NCBI GenBank assembly: GCA_963777975.1
Contig: CAVZSO010000010.1
Span: forward strand, 285,047-349,046
Length of the DNA: 64,000 bases
From: CSP1-4 sp963777975
Lineage (GTDB): Bacteria > Chloroflexota > Limnocylindria > Limnocylindrales > CSP1-4
Direction: 5' to 3'
Below the pieces are notes generated by a model. That model was not told the DNA's origin. It saw nothing but the letters and a program-made list of their open reading frames with translations, and did not search any database. Positions 1 to 10,347 of this stretch are shown here, in pieces; within the stretch, counting starts at the first letter, position 1, and each line of letters opens with the position of its first letter. A program made the translations under genes and the position numbers.

Positions 1-558
1 GCGAGAGGTTCGACACGAGGCCGTCGCTGATGCCGAAGATCGACGCGCGCAGGGTGCCCGACCGACCCGACACGTGCCACGACTCCGAGCTCGGCGCCAC
101 GACCGCAGCGGTCGGCGGCGTCCGCCGCCGGCGGCGACCGCGGCGTCCAGGTCGCCGGCGTCGAGCTGGCGCCAGATCTCGGCATGCGCCCGCTCGTCAT
201 CGATGATGGCGGCGACGTCGGGATGATCCTGGCCGAGATAGGCCTCCTCCTCGTCGCCCTCGAGGGACTTGACCAGCTCGGAGACCGAGGCAGTCCCGAA
301 GAGCCTCGCCACCAGGACGATGAAGCGGATGCGAAGTCGGGCGCCATCCGGCGGCGGCACGATGGCGCCATCCTCGTGCAGGCGCTCCGCCCAGATGTCC
401 GCATGCCTGCGTTCGTTCGTGGCGATCGTTCGAAAAGCGGCCGCGCGGCGCGGGTCGCGCTCGATCCCGGCCAGGCGGTCGTAGAGGATGATGGCGTCGC
501 GTTCGAGCTTCAGATTGGCGAGGCTGCGCGCCTGCTCGTCGGGGGTCACGCAGCGCAT
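1..558 (-). CDS. Ferritin-like/VIT1 family iron (manganese) transporter, 3' end outside window, frame broken
   Basis: Reading leftwards from the ATG at 558, the first ~135 residues form a rubrerythrin/ferritin-like helical domain, with ExxH-type metal ligands around ERRHADIW (residues ~50) and DDERAHAEIW (~130). After a frame break at about 100-145 the reading continues with GTLRASIFGISDGLVSNLS, the signature start of the VIT1/CCC1 membrane domain, and runs off the window edge. Ferritin-like domains fused to VIT1 are known iron or manganese transporters that bind the metal in the cytosol and move it across the membrane. The break is resolved by two extra bases (frame offset is 2), fitting the pattern seen across the window. 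The C-terminal membrane helices lie outside. Confidence 0.8.
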   Translation of the reverse strand, partial: MRCVTPDEQARSLANLKLERDAIILYDRLAGIERDPRRAAAFRTIATNERRHADIWAERLHEDGAIVPPPDGARLRIRFIVLVARLFGTASVSELVKSLEGDEEEAYLGQDHPDVAAIIDDERAHAEIWRQLDAGDLDAAVAAGGGRRRPLRSWRRARSRGTCRVGRAPCARRSSASATASCRTSR

Positions 559-608
559 CGTACCTGTGCGTGCCGCGAGCAGGGTGAGCCAAGCGGTACC
601 CTTCGACG

Positions 609-1610
609 ATGCCATCCCGCCCGCCCATCCGATATCTCGATGCGGCCCAGGTCGAGGCCGCCATGCCCTCGGTCGAGGAGCGCATCCGGCTGGCCGAGGT
701 CACGATGCGGGCCCTTGCTGGCGATGCGCAGCTGCCACCCAAGCTGGGCGTCGAACCACGCCCGGCGGATGCGTTCGCCCACGCCATGCCGGCGTACCTG
801 CCCGGATCTGATCCGACCGGCGCGGACGACCTGCTGGGCATGAAATGGGTCGTCGGCTTCCCCGGCAACGGCGCTATCGGCCTGCCCACCATCTCTGCCC
901 TGGTCCTCCTCGACGATCCCCGGACCGGGTTTCCGATCGGCATCCTCGATGGCACCCCGATCACCGCCCAGCGCACGGCCGCCGTCTCCGGCGTCGCCAT
1001 CAGGCACTTCGCGCCGCGCGTCATCGGTCGAGCGGTGCGCGCCGCCCTCATCGGGTCGGGCGTGCAGGGCCGCAGCCACCTGCCGGTCCTCGGCCACCTC
1101 CTGCCCGGCCTGTCGCTGGCGGTCCACGATCGGCACCCGGAGCGCGCCGCGCACCTCGCCGAGCTCGCCCGCGCCACGGCCGGCATCGCCGATGTCGAGG
1201 CGGCGCCAAGTGCCCAGGCCGCCATGGCCGACGCAGACGTCGTCGTCACCGCGGTCTCGTTCGGGACCGTGCGCCAGGTCGCGCCGCCGGACTGGCTGGC
1301 GCCCGATGCACTGGTCGTGGCCGTCGACTACGCGACGATGATCTCGGCGGCGGTCGCCCGTGAAGCCGCGATGTTCCTCGTCGACGAGCGCGGCCAGTTC
1401 GAGGCGAATCGCGCGAGCGGTGCCTTTGCCGACTACCCCGACCCGGCTGCCACCATCGGCGAGGCCATCATCGCCGGCCGCGAGCGCCCGGCCGGTGGTC
1501 GGGTGCTCGTGTCGCACCTCGGCGTCGGCCTGGCCGACGTCATCTTCGGCAATGCCATCCTGGCCACCGCCACGAACGCCGGCGTCGGGGTGCTGCTCCA
1601 GGCAGGCTGA
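609..1610 (+). CDS. Ornithine cyclodeaminase / mu-crystallin family protein
   Basis: 333 residues, full length for the family. The N-terminal half carries the conserved MKWVVGFPGN and ISALVLLDD strands and the DGTPITAQRTAAVSG stretch. Next is the Rossmann nucleotide-binding motif IGSGVQGRSHL (residues ~143), then DADVVVTAVS. These are hallmarks of the NAD(P)-dependent ornithine cyclodeaminase/mu-crystallin superfamily. Members deaminate ornithine to proline, or act as ketimine or amino-acid dehydrogenases or opine-type synthases, so the substrate cannot be fixed from sequence. The gene is divergent from the VIT-like gene and convergent with the Rieske gene downstream. Confidence 0.85.
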   Translation: MPSRPPIRYLDAAQVEAAMPSVEERIRLAEVTMRALAGDAQLPPKLGVEPRPADAFAHAMPAYLPGSDPTGADDLLGMKWVVGFPGNGAIGLPTISALVLLDDPRTGFPIGILDGTPITAQRTAAVSGVAIRHFAPRVIGRAVRAALIGSGVQGRSHLPVLGHLLPGLSLAVHDRHPERAAHLAELARATAGIADVEAAPSAQAAMADADVVVTAVSFGTVRQVAPPDWLAPDALVVAVDYATMISAAVAREAAMFLVDERGQFEANRASGAFADYPDPAATIGEAIIAGRERPAGGRVLVSHLGVGLADVIFGNAILATATNAGVGVLLQAG

Positions 1611-1638
1611 TCGACGGGCGGCCAGGCGAGCGGGGCGG

Positions 1639-1974
1639 CTACTCGTTGACGGGGATGGGGCCCTCGGGCAGCTCGAGGACGATCCGATCGCCCTCGATGA
1701 TCACCGGGTACATCGCCAGGGGCAGCTCGGCGGGCGGGTCGAGCGCCTCACCGGTGTCCAGGTCGAAGCGCGAGAGGTGCAGGGCGCAGGTGAGGGAGTC
1801 ACCGGTCAGGAACCCCTGGTCGAGCTCGAAGTACTCGTGCGAGCAGATGCCCTGCATGGCGCGCATGCTGCCCTCGAGGTTGACGAGCAGGATGTCGGTG
1901 CCCTCGACCTGGACGCGCAGCATCGTGCCTGGGGCGACGTCCTCGAGCGCCCCGACGTCGACACGACGGGTCAT
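1639..1974 (-). CDS. Rieske-type [2Fe-2S] ferredoxin
   Basis: 111 residues with the two Rieske cluster motifs: C-S-H at residues ~44-46 and C-A-L-H at ~63-66. Each motif supplies one Cys and one His ligand. Size and architecture match soluble Rieske ferredoxins (NirD/BphF-like) and not membrane cytochrome bc subunits. It lies 36 bp behind sufD on the same strand, so it is probably the last gene of the suf operon. It may serve as electron carrier or as an Fe-S acceptor during cluster assembly. The partner is unknown. Confidence 0.88.
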   Translation of the reverse strand: MTRRVDVGALEDVAPGTMLRVQVEGTDILLVNLEGSMRAMQGICSHEYFELDQGFLTGDSLTCALHLSRFDLDTGEALDPPAELPLAMYPVIIEGDRIVLELPEGPIPVNE

Positions 1975-2010
1975 GCGGTGCCGACCGGAAGGGTCACGCG
2001 AACGGTCGGG

Positions 2011-3428
2011 TCACGCGGCGCTGGAGCCGGTCAGCACGCCCTCCGACGCGATACCTTCCACCGAGCCACCGTGGGCCTCGACCCACTTGAGCTCCAGCCG
2101 CGCCCGGAGGCGCTCCTGAACCGCCGGCAGCGGGATGCGAGCGACGACCGGCTCGAGGAAGGCGAGGGTGATGGCCTTGCGCGCCTCGTCCTGCGACAGG
2201 CCGCGGGTCATGGCGTAGAAGACCTGGCTCTCGTCGATCGGCGCCACGGAGCTGGCATGCGAGGCCCGACGGACGTCGGGTTGGTCGATCTCGAGCGAAG
2301 GGATGGTCACCGAGCGAGCCTTCTTGGCCAGCAGCATCCCGAACTCGCCGAGGTAGGAGTCGGTGCCATGCGCGCTCCGGTCGATGCGGATGAGGCCCTT
2401 GATGTAGGCCCGGGCGCGATCCTGGAAGACGCCCTTGGACAGCAGGTCACCGGTCGTGTCGGTGCCGGTGTGATGCGTGTAGGACGAGAGGTCGACGATC
2501 TGGCTGGCGCCTCCGAAGGCGATCTCGGCCTGGTGGACGCTGCTGCCCTGGCCGACCAGGTGGTTGTCGATACGGCTCTTGCTCCACGCGCCACCGACGT
2601 GGGCGAGGGCCCAGGTCAAGGCCGCGTCGCGGCCGGTGGTCGCGGTGCGGGAGACGAAGCCCACGGTCGTCGGGCCGAAGTCCTGGAGGCCGGCGACGTC
2701 GAGCGCGGAGCCATCGCCGAGGACCGCTTCGGTCGTCCCCCACCATTGGCTTTGGACGACGGTGGCCTCGGCGTCGACGCCAGCCCGCGACTCGGGTTCC
2801 TGCGCGGCACCTTCGAGCTCTTCGAGCAGGCCGGCCCGGGCGCGTTCGCCGAGGATGATGACCGTCCGACCGACCAGCGCCGTGCCGGGTTCGGCGACGG
2901 TCCAGCGGACGACGATGGGGCCGTCGAGCTCGACCCCGTCGGGCACGTGAACGAGGATGCCGATCGAGGCGATGGCGCGCGAGACCTGGCCGAATCGATC
3001 GTCGGACCCGATGCTTCGACCGCCTTCGATGGCCGAACGCAGGAGCGCGGTCAGGCTCGGTCGGCGAAGCGCCTCGGCGAAGGTGCCCACGAAGACTCCC
3101 GCCTCGACCGCCTGACGCGACCGCGCGCGGCCGACCACACGGCCGGCGGCCACATGGATGAGCGCGGCAGCGCCCTCGGGCAGCGCTGCGTCGTCGGCCG
3201 CGGCCGGGACGAGGCCATGGTCAGCTGCCGAGCCTGGTGTGACATCGTCGAAGCGGACCGGACGGAGGTCGAGGTAGGTCGTCCAGAGCGTGTTCGACTC
3301 ATCGGGCAGATCGGCCACGAGGCGAACCGCATCCAGACGCTCGTCGAGGAGCCAGTCAGGCTCCTCGAGGTCGCGGCTCAGCTCGCGTGCCATGGCCTCC
3401 GTGGCGCCCGCCAGGAGGTCGGTCGAGG

Positions 3429-3432
<4 letters not shown>
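2011..3432 (-). CDS. sufD: Fe-S cluster assembly protein SufD
   Basis: 473 residues. The C-terminal SufB/SufD core (~residues 150-460) is a beta-helix containing the conserved segment RRASHASSVAPIDESQVFY. The His in that segment corresponds to the SufD histidine implicated in cluster formation at the SufB-SufD interface. SufD forms the SufBC2D scaffold with SufB and the ATPase SufC. The start is a GTG at 3432, which overlaps the sufB stop in a GTGA, indicating translational coupling. sufC is not in this window. Confidence 0.93.
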
Positions 3433-4835
<1,403 letters not shown>

Positions 4836-4882
4836 CGGTGCTCCCTACTGGCTGGGCTGAAGCGCTCACGACCTCCGCGCGT

Positions 4883-4909
4883 TAATCCCGACCTCCATTA
4901 TCGGATTTA
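4883..4909 (-). promoter_or_regulatory. Candidate suf repressor operator (inverted repeat over the -10 box)
   Basis: An imperfect palindrome, TAAATCCGA-N9-TCGGGATTA on the minus strand, has 9-bp arms with two mismatches. It covers the -10 element of the suf promoter, the position expected for a repressor site. Fe-S responsive regulators (Rrf2/IscR-type, SufR-type) usually control suf operons, but no such regulator gene is in the window. The regulator's identity is therefore inference. Confidence 0.45.
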
Positions 4910-4925
4910 CCGCCGACAACGTCAA
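4897..4925 (-). promoter_or_regulatory. Sigma70-type promoter of the suf operon
   Basis: On the minus strand, TTGACG (4925-4920) and GATAAT (4902-4897) are separated by exactly 17 bp. This near-consensus -35/-10 pair lies about 60 bp upstream of the sufB ATG at 4835. Few other places in this GC-rich window match sigma70 consensus so well. Confidence 0.75.
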
Positions 4926-4952
4926 TCGACGCATCGACCCGCGTGTACCGCA

Positions 4953-6509
4953 TCAGCGCACGGGAAGCGCCTCCGATGCTTGTTGCATCCGTTCGATCAC
5001 GACCGCCCCGTCACCGGCCGACTCGAGCAGATTGGGCTGAACGAGGTCGACCATGACCGTCGGGTGCAGGCGGATCTGGGCCGGGCGTGCGCCGATGAAG
5101 GTGACCTCCACGATGACCCCCTCGACGGTCTCCTCCGAGCGAGTCAGGTCGAAGATGAGGTTCCCGAGCGAGTAGAAGACCGGATGGCCATCGACCTGTT
5201 CCATGGCGCCAGCCCAATGGCTATGGCTTCCCAGGATGAGCGCCGCGCCCGCCTCGACCAGCGCCCGCGCGTGAGCCCGTTGCCTGGCGGTCGGGGCGGC
5301 CTGGTACTCGACGCCCCAATGGGGCAAGACGACGACGACGTCGGCGCCGGCGCCGCGCGCTGCGGCGATGTCGGCGCGATAGCGGCCGGCGACCAGACGC
5401 GCGCTGCCAGCCCGTGTGGCGGTGGCGTTGTAGGCCGGCCGAACGGCGTCGTACCCGAACAGCGCGACACGCTGTCCGGCGACATCGAACCATGCGGGGG
5501 CGTGGGCAGCCGCCCGGTTCCTGCCCGCCCCGACGTGGGCGATGCCCAGCCCATCGAGGTGGCGGATCGTCTCGATGACGCCGCGCGGGCCCGCGTTGCC
5601 GATGTGGTTGTTGGCGATGGTGACGGCATCGATGCCGGCCTCCGCCAGGCCGGTCAGGAGCGCCGGATCGAAGGTGAAGACGAGCCCGTGCGGATGCCAG
5701 CGGAAGCCGTCCACGGCAGGGCCCTCCAGGTTGACCACGGCCAGGTCGGCGTCGCGGAACAGGGCTCGCAGGGCACCGGGGTGGCCCGTACGCTGCACCA
5801 CCGGCATGCGATAGCCGGCCGCGGAGCAGCAGCGCCGTCTGGTGATCTCCGCCGTGCCCCCATCCCAGGGTTCATCCGCGCCCTTGCCCTGTCGAACGGT
5901 GCGCCGGTAGATCGATCGGTCGAGCATCACGTCGCCGCCGGCCACCAGCGTCCACGTCGTCTGTGGGTCGAATGACGGCGCATCCGTGCCGGTTGCCGCC
6001 GGCACGAGCAGCGGCCAGCCGGCGACGTCCCGGAGGCGATCGTTGCCGAACAGGTCGACGCCGTCCACGGTCAGGGCACGCACGTCCGGCGTCACCTCGC
6101 TGGCCGGCAGCAGCCCCAGCGTTCTCGGGTCGGCGTTGACCGCCGCACGGATCGCATCGGAGGTCGATCCCGTCGCTCCCGGCAGCGAGCCGGCGACGAG
6201 GACGCGCCGATAGGCGGGATCCCTACCCTCCAGCGCCGCGTCGAGTCCGGCGCGTGAGATGCCAGCCGTCGCTGACCAGAAGCCGACCACCGGTACAAGA
6301 GCGATCGGCGACGGGGTCAGAGTTGGGATCGGGGTCGGAGATGGGATCGGGGTGGGAGATGGGGTCGAGGTCGGCAGCGGGATGGGTTTCGCCGGCGAGC
6401 TTTGGATGGCGCCTGTTGGCAGACTCGGTGCCGGTGTCGGTGACGGCTGCGTCGGCGCGCAGGACAACACGACGGCTGCCAACGCCGCGCTGATCCATCG
6501 CCGCGTCAT
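4953..6509 (-). CDS. CapA/PgsA-like metallophosphatase-fold lipoprotein
   Basis: About 518 residues from the ATG at 6509. This start is preferred over an upstream in-frame ATG because it places a lipoprotein signal directly at the N-terminus (MTRRWISAALAAVVLSC, lipobox Cys at residue 17). A Pro/Thr/Ser-Pro repeat linker follows (residues ~25-80). The C-terminal CapA domain has GGDVMLDR, NLEGP, ANNHIGNAG, HWGVEYQ and GSHSH, the metal-ligand pattern of calcineurin-like phosphoesterases of the bacterial CapA family. CapA homologues take part in poly-gamma-glutamate capsule synthesis, but no pgsB or pgsC lies nearby, so only a surface-anchored CapA-fold enzyme is supported. Confidence 0.85.
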   Translation of the reverse strand: MTRRWISAALAAVVLSCAPTQPSPTPAPSLPTGAIQSSPAKPIPLPTSTPSPTPIPSPTPIPTLTPSPIALVPVVGFWSATAGISRAGLDAALEGRDPAYRRVLVAGSLPGATGSTSDAIRAAVNADPRTLGLLPASEVTPDVRALTVDGVDLFGNDRLRDVAGWPLLVPAATGTDAPSFDPQTTWTLVAGGDVMLDRSIYRRTVRQGKGADEPWDGGTAEITRRRCCSAAGYRMPVVQRTGHPGALRALFRDADLAVVNLEGPAVDGFRWHPHGLVFTFDPALLTGLAEAGIDAVTIANNHIGNAGPRGVIETIRHLDGLGIAHVGAGRNRAAAHAPAWFDVAGQRVALFGYDAVRPAYNATATRAGSARLVAGRYRADIAAARGAGADVVVVLPHWGVEYQAAPTARQRAHARALVEAGAALILGSHSHWAGAMEQVDGHPVFYSLGNLIFDLTRSEETVEGVIVEVTFIGARPAQIRLHPTVMVDLVQPNLLESAGDGAVVIERMQQASEALPVR

Positions 6510-6612
6510 CCAGGGCCTCGCACGGGCCCAGCGTACGGCCTCGCGTGGGCCTAGAGTCGGGCCTCGCAACGGGACGAGGCCCCGGCGGATCGCTATCAGA
6601 TCAGACGGCGGA

Positions 6613-7026
6613 TCAATCCTCCGGATCGAGCGTCAGCGCGGCCGAGTTGATGCAGTAGCGGAGGCCAGTCGGGTCCGGGCCATCCTCGAAGACGTGTCCA
6701 AGGTGACCGCCGCACGCGCCACATTCGACCTCGGTCCGGGTCATGAAGAAGGAGCGGTCCGTTTCGGTGGTCAGCGCGGAGGGATCGGCTGGCTCGAAGA
6801 AGCTCGGCCAGCCGGTGCCGGATTCGAACTTCGCGTCCGACAGGAACAGCTCGGCACCGCAGCCGGCACAGCGGTACGTGCCCGATCGATGCTCGTTCCA
6901 GAGGGCGCCGCTGAACGGCCGTTCCGTCCCCTTCTGGCGCAGCACGCGGTACTGCTCGGGCGTCAGGGAGGCACGCCAATCGGCGTCGGTCTTGACTGAT
7001 ATGGGTGCGGGCTTGGTGTCCTTCAT
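6613..7026 (-). CDS. msrB: Peptide-methionine (R)-S-oxide reductase MsrB
   Basis: 137 residues from the ATG at 7026; an upstream in-frame start at 7098 only adds a non-conserved tail. Two zinc-binding CxxC pairs are present (CAGC and CGAC), with the MsrB signatures FESGTGWPSFFEP and GGHLGHVFEDGP. The catalytic Cys is in RYCINSAAL. The enzyme reduces methionine-R-sulfoxide in proteins with thioredoxin. The gene is divergent from the DinB-family gene, about 110 bp apart. Confidence 0.95.
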   Translation of the reverse strand: MKDTKPAPISVKTDADWRASLTPEQYRVLRQKGTERPFSGALWNEHRSGTYRCAGCGAELFLSDAKFESGTGWPSFFEPADPSALTTETDRSFFMTRTEVECGACGGHLGHVFEDGPDPTGLRYCINSAALTLDPED

Positions 7027-7139
7027 GCGAGTAAGGGTACGACCGGTATGTGGCGCGACGATGACGACGTCGGGAACGACGAGGCTTCCGCGTACCATGC
7101 GGCCAGCGGCGGCCCGTCACCGTCCCGCGGGAGGACCAC

Positions 7140-7625
7140 ATGGAGGACCGACTCCGACGCGAGCTCGTGAACGGGCTCCGCGGTGGCGACGCACACCAGG
7201 ACTGGGAGGACGCGGCGGCCGACGTTCCGGACTGGGCCATCAACGCCCGACCGCCCAACGTGCAGTACTCGCCCTGGCACCTGCTCGAGCACGTGCGGCT
7301 CACGCAGCGCGACATCCTCGATTACATCCGCGAGCCGGACTACGTCGCGCCCGACTGGCCGGCCGACTACTGGCCCGACGCGAATGCGACCACGACCCCG
7401 GAGGGGTTCTCGGCCAGCCTGGCGGCCTTCGTGGCCGACCGACAGGCCCTCGAGGCGATCATCGTGGATCCGACGACCGACCTGCACGCGCCGCTGGCCA
7501 ATGGGCCACGGCACACGGTCCTGCGCGAGGTCCGTGTCGTGGCCAACCACAACTCGTACCACGTCGGCGAGTTCGGCATCCTGCGCCAGATCATGGGTAG
7601 CTGGCGCCCCCGAGGCGACGGGTAG
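7140..7625 (+). CDS. DinB-like damage-inducible superfamily protein
   Basis: 161 residues. The four-helix DinB/YfiT-like fold is indicated by the three conserved His ligands: one in HLLEHVRL (residues ~42-46) and two in NHNSYHVGEFG (~139-144). Members are metal-binding proteins often used as bacillithiol or mycothiol S-transferases or other thiol-dependent enzymes; the substrate is unknown. The start follows a clear GGAGG-like site at about 7130. Confidence 0.85.
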   Translation: MEDRLRRELVNGLRGGDAHQDWEDAAADVPDWAINARPPNVQYSPWHLLEHVRLTQRDILDYIREPDYVAPDWPADYWPDANATTTPEGFSASLAAFVADRQALEAIIVDPTTDLHAPLANGPRHTVLREVRVVANHNSYHVGEFGILRQIMGSWRPRGDG

Positions 7626-7784
7626 GCGCACCGCCGCGCGTTCGGACGGCGCCCCCGCCGGGTGATCGTGTCGCTTCGGTATGGGCTGGGGTAAGGCCTC
7701 GCAACCATCAGCCAGCGTTCAGGGAACCTGGCCAGCCTCCTGCTCGATCACGAACTCGCCAGATACCAGGAGGAACGCGGACTC

Positions 7785-9113
7785 ATGACCGAGCACCTGC
7801 CACATCTTCACCCGACGCCGCGCGTCGCAGTGCATACCCAAGGCGCCACCAGGCTGCGGATGCGCCGGATCCTCGCCGGGTCCGCCGTCCTCGCGCTCAG
7901 CGGGGCCGTCGTCGGCTCCGGCGGCACGCTCGCGGCCATGGCGGTGGCGGGCGGCCTCGAGAGCCCCATGGTGGCGTCGCCAGCGAGCCCGATCACCGCG
8001 CGCCTCGCGAGCGTCACGCTGCCCGCAGGCGCCGGCACCGGAACGACGTCAGCGGTCGATCCCTCGGCCGACCCGGTCGTCTCGGCCTCCGCCGAGGTCA
8101 GCCCGGCCGTCGTGACCATCATCACCTCGAGCCAGGTCAGCGATACCTCGCTCGGCCAGGCTCCGGGCGGCACCCGACCCGACACTGGCTCCCAGGGTCA
8201 GTCCCAGTTCGGCATCCCGGACGGCCAGACGCCGGTCGGCCTGGGCTCAGGTCTCATCTTCGACGCGAATGGCTGGATCCTGACCAACCACCACGTCGTC
8301 GCCGACGGCGGCACGCTGACGGTCCAGCTGGCCGACGGCCGCTCGTTCCCGGCCACGGTCTACGGCGCCGACACGCTGACCGACCTGGCGATCGTCAAGA
8401 TCGATGCCACCGGGCTGCCTACGGCGACCCTCGGCGACTCGTCGGCCCTCGCCATCGGCCAGACGGTCATCGCCGTCGGCGACCCGCTCGGCGAGTATCC
8501 CGGGACGGTCACGACCGGCGTCGTCTCGGGCGTCGGCCGCTCGCTGACCGACACCGACATCAACCTCGACGACCTCATCCAGACGGACGCCGCGATCAAC
8601 CCCGGCAACAGCGGCGGCCCGTTGATCGACGAGAACGGCGACGTCATCGGCATCGACACGGCGATGGCGAGCTCCGCCCAGGGCATCGGCTTCGCCATCC
8701 CCATCAACCTGGCGCGACCGCTGGCCGAGCAGGCGCTCGCAGGCAAGGCGCTGTCGCGGCCATGGCTCGGCATCCGCTACCAGCCGCTCGACGCCGGCGT
8801 CGCGACGCGCAACGGCCTGTCGGTCACCGAGGGAGCCTGGATCACCGGCGGTCCCACCGGTGCCGCGCTCGAGCCGGGCGGACCGGCCGAGAAGGCCGGG
8901 CTCAAGGAGAACGACGTCATCACCGCTGTCGATGGCACCAGCGTCAACGTCCAGCATCCGCTCATCGAGCTGGTCGGCCAGCATGCGCCGGGCGAGACGG
9001 TCACCCTGACGGTGCATCGCGGCTCCAGTGACATCTCGGTTCCGGTCACCCTCACGACCCGCACGACGACCACGGAGACCACACCCGTCACGCCGACCCA
9101 GCCGACCCCCTGA
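7785..9113 (+). CDS. HtrA/DegP-type membrane-anchored serine protease with PDZ domain
   Basis: 442 residues. A short cytosolic N-terminus is followed by one membrane helix (~residues 27-52) and a Ser/Thr/Gly-rich linker. The trypsin-like domain has the catalytic triad in TNHHVVADG (His), TDLAIVKID (Asp) and INPGNSGGPL (Ser). A PDZ domain (~residues 330-420, with EPGGPAEKAGLKENDVI) and a Thr/Pro tail follow. The protein degrades or refolds damaged exported proteins. A good AGGAGG site lies 9 bp before the ATG. The gene ends ~30 bp before a strong hairpin. Confidence 0.93.
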   Translation: MTEHLPHLHPTPRVAVHTQGATRLRMRRILAGSAVLALSGAVVGSGGTLAAMAVAGGLESPMVASPASPITARLASVTLPAGAGTGTTSAVDPSADPVVSASAEVSPAVVTIITSSQVSDTSLGQAPGGTRPDTGSQGQSQFGIPDGQTPVGLGSGLIFDANGWILTNHHVVADGGTLTVQLADGRSFPATVYGADTLTDLAIVKIDATGLPTATLGDSSALAIGQTVIAVGDPLGEYPGTVTTGVVSGVGRSLTDTDINLDDLIQTDAAINPGNSGGPLIDENGDVIGIDTAMASSAQGIGFAIPINLARPLAEQALAGKALSRPWLGIRYQPLDAGVATRNGLSVTEGAWITGGPTGAALEPGGPAEKAGLKENDVITAVDGTSVNVQHPLIELVGQHAPGETVTLTVHRGSSDISVPVTLTTRTTTTETTPVTPTQPTP

Positions 9114-9144
9114 TCCCACGGACGATCGCGGTCACCGACGCTCC

Positions 9145-9175
9145 CGATAGCCCCGGCCGGTCGCCGGGGCTATCG
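9145..9175 (+). terminator. Strong hairpin downstream of the HtrA gene
   Basis: A perfect 13-bp stem (CGATAGCCCCGGC and its complement) surrounds a 5-nt loop. It sits 31 bp after the HtrA stop and before the next plus-strand gene. There is no T-run, so termination may be weak or factor-assisted. Confidence 0.6.
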
Positions 9176-9227
9176 CCGTTGTCGGGAGGCCTTGGCGCGA
9201 GACTCGTCGCCATGTAGCCTCAGCGCC

Positions 9228-9805
9228 GTGAGCGACCATCAGATCCCGGTTGAGGCTCGCCAGGCTCGACGAGGTCGACGACGATCGAGGCGCTCATGAA
9301 GCGCTCGATCCGCGACCACTTCCCCCTCGTCTACGACGCCCAGCAGACGGAGTCGAGCGTTCGATACGTCGCGGAGGTCGATCACACACTCGTCGAGGAC
9401 GGCACGTACTTCGTCATCGAGGCTGACGATGGCCTCGTCGCGTGCGGCGGATGGAGCCGTCGGGACAAGCTCTACACCGGATCCGGTGACGCGGCCGGCG
9501 ACGCACGGCTGCTCGAACCAGCCACCGAGCCGGCGCGCGTGCGGGCGATGTTCGTACGCGGCGACCAGGCGCGGAGAGGCCTTGGCACCCGCATCCTCGT
9601 GGCCTGCGAGGACGCGGCTCGCGCCGAGGGCTTCCGGATGCTGGCCCTGATGGCCACGCTGCCCGGGCTGTTGCTCTACGAGCACTACGGGTTCCGGTTG
9701 CTCGAGCGGACCGAGGTCTCGCTGCCTGACGGTGTCAAGCTCGCCTGCGCCGCGATGGAGAAGCCCATCGCGGAACCGGCGCCATCGGGCCGCGATGGAC
9801 CATGA
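9228..9805 (+). CDS. GNAT-family N-acetyltransferase (5' part frame-broken)
   Basis: From the ATG at 9296 the frame encodes a GNAT domain with the acetyl-CoA loop in RGDQARRGLGTRIL and a C-terminal LYEHYGFRLLER motif. The first beta strand is missing from that start. The 68 bp upstream, from a GTG at 9228, supply it if two extra bases are removed (near 9264 and 9283). The result reads VSDHQIPVEARQ-LDEVDD-IEALMKRSI, a normal GNAT N-terminus. The true start is therefore probably 9228 with two insertion-type breaks. The acceptor substrate is unknown. Confidence 0.75.
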
Positions 9806-10334
9806 CGACCACGTCCGGCTGATCCGGGGCGGCGTCGAGGGCGCGGGATCCACCTGGGCAGACCTCGGCTCCGGCACTGGCGCGTTCACCCTGGCCCTGG
9901 CCGACCTGCTCGGGCCGAGCGGCGTCATCCACTCCGTCGATCGCGATGTGGCCGCGCTGAGGACGCAGGCCGAGGCGGTCCATCGCCGGTTTCCGGCCAC
10001 CACCCTCGAGCAGCACGTCGCCGACTTCACCAGGCCGCTCGACCTGCCGCCGCTGGATGGGCTGGTGATGGCCAACTCGCTCCACTTCGTGCGCGACAAA
10101 GGATCGGTCCTGGAGCTCGTTCGCGGCCTGCTGCGACCGGGCGGCCGTCTCGTGCTCGTCGAATACGACGCCGATCGCGGCAACCCGTGGGTTCCATTCC
10201 CCGTCAGCTCGCGGACCTGGCTGGGGCTCGCGACGGCCGCCGGCTTCGTGGACACACGCGAGCTGGAGCGCGTTCCGAGCCGTTTCCTCGGCGCCATCTA
10301 CTCGGCGATCAGCCGCACCCCGACCGCACCCTGA
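9795..10334 (+). CDS. Class I SAM-dependent methyltransferase
   Basis: 179 residues from the ATG at 9795, overlapping the GNAT gene by 11 bp. The SAM-binding Rossmann motif is WADLGSGTGAFTLAL (motif I), followed by VIHSVDRD (acidic end of strand 2), LDGLVMANSLHFV (post-II) and LLRPGGRLVLVEYD (motif III). It is small and lacks an obvious substrate domain. It is co-transcribed with the GNAT gene. Confidence 0.88.
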   Translation: MDHDDHVRLIRGGVEGAGSTWADLGSGTGAFTLALADLLGPSGVIHSVDRDVAALRTQAEAVHRRFPATTLEQHVADFTRPLDLPPLDGLVMANSLHFVRDKGSVLELVRGLLRPGGRLVLVEYDADRGNPWVPFPVSSRTWLGLATAAGFVDTRELERVPSRFLGAIYSAISRTPTAP

Positions 10335-10347
10335 GAGCCACGCATGA

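Noticed and set aside
7770..9120. Possible minus-strand gene opposite HtrA
   Set aside because: Arg/Asp-rich shadow frame without family motifs; the HtrA triad on the plus strand is complete.
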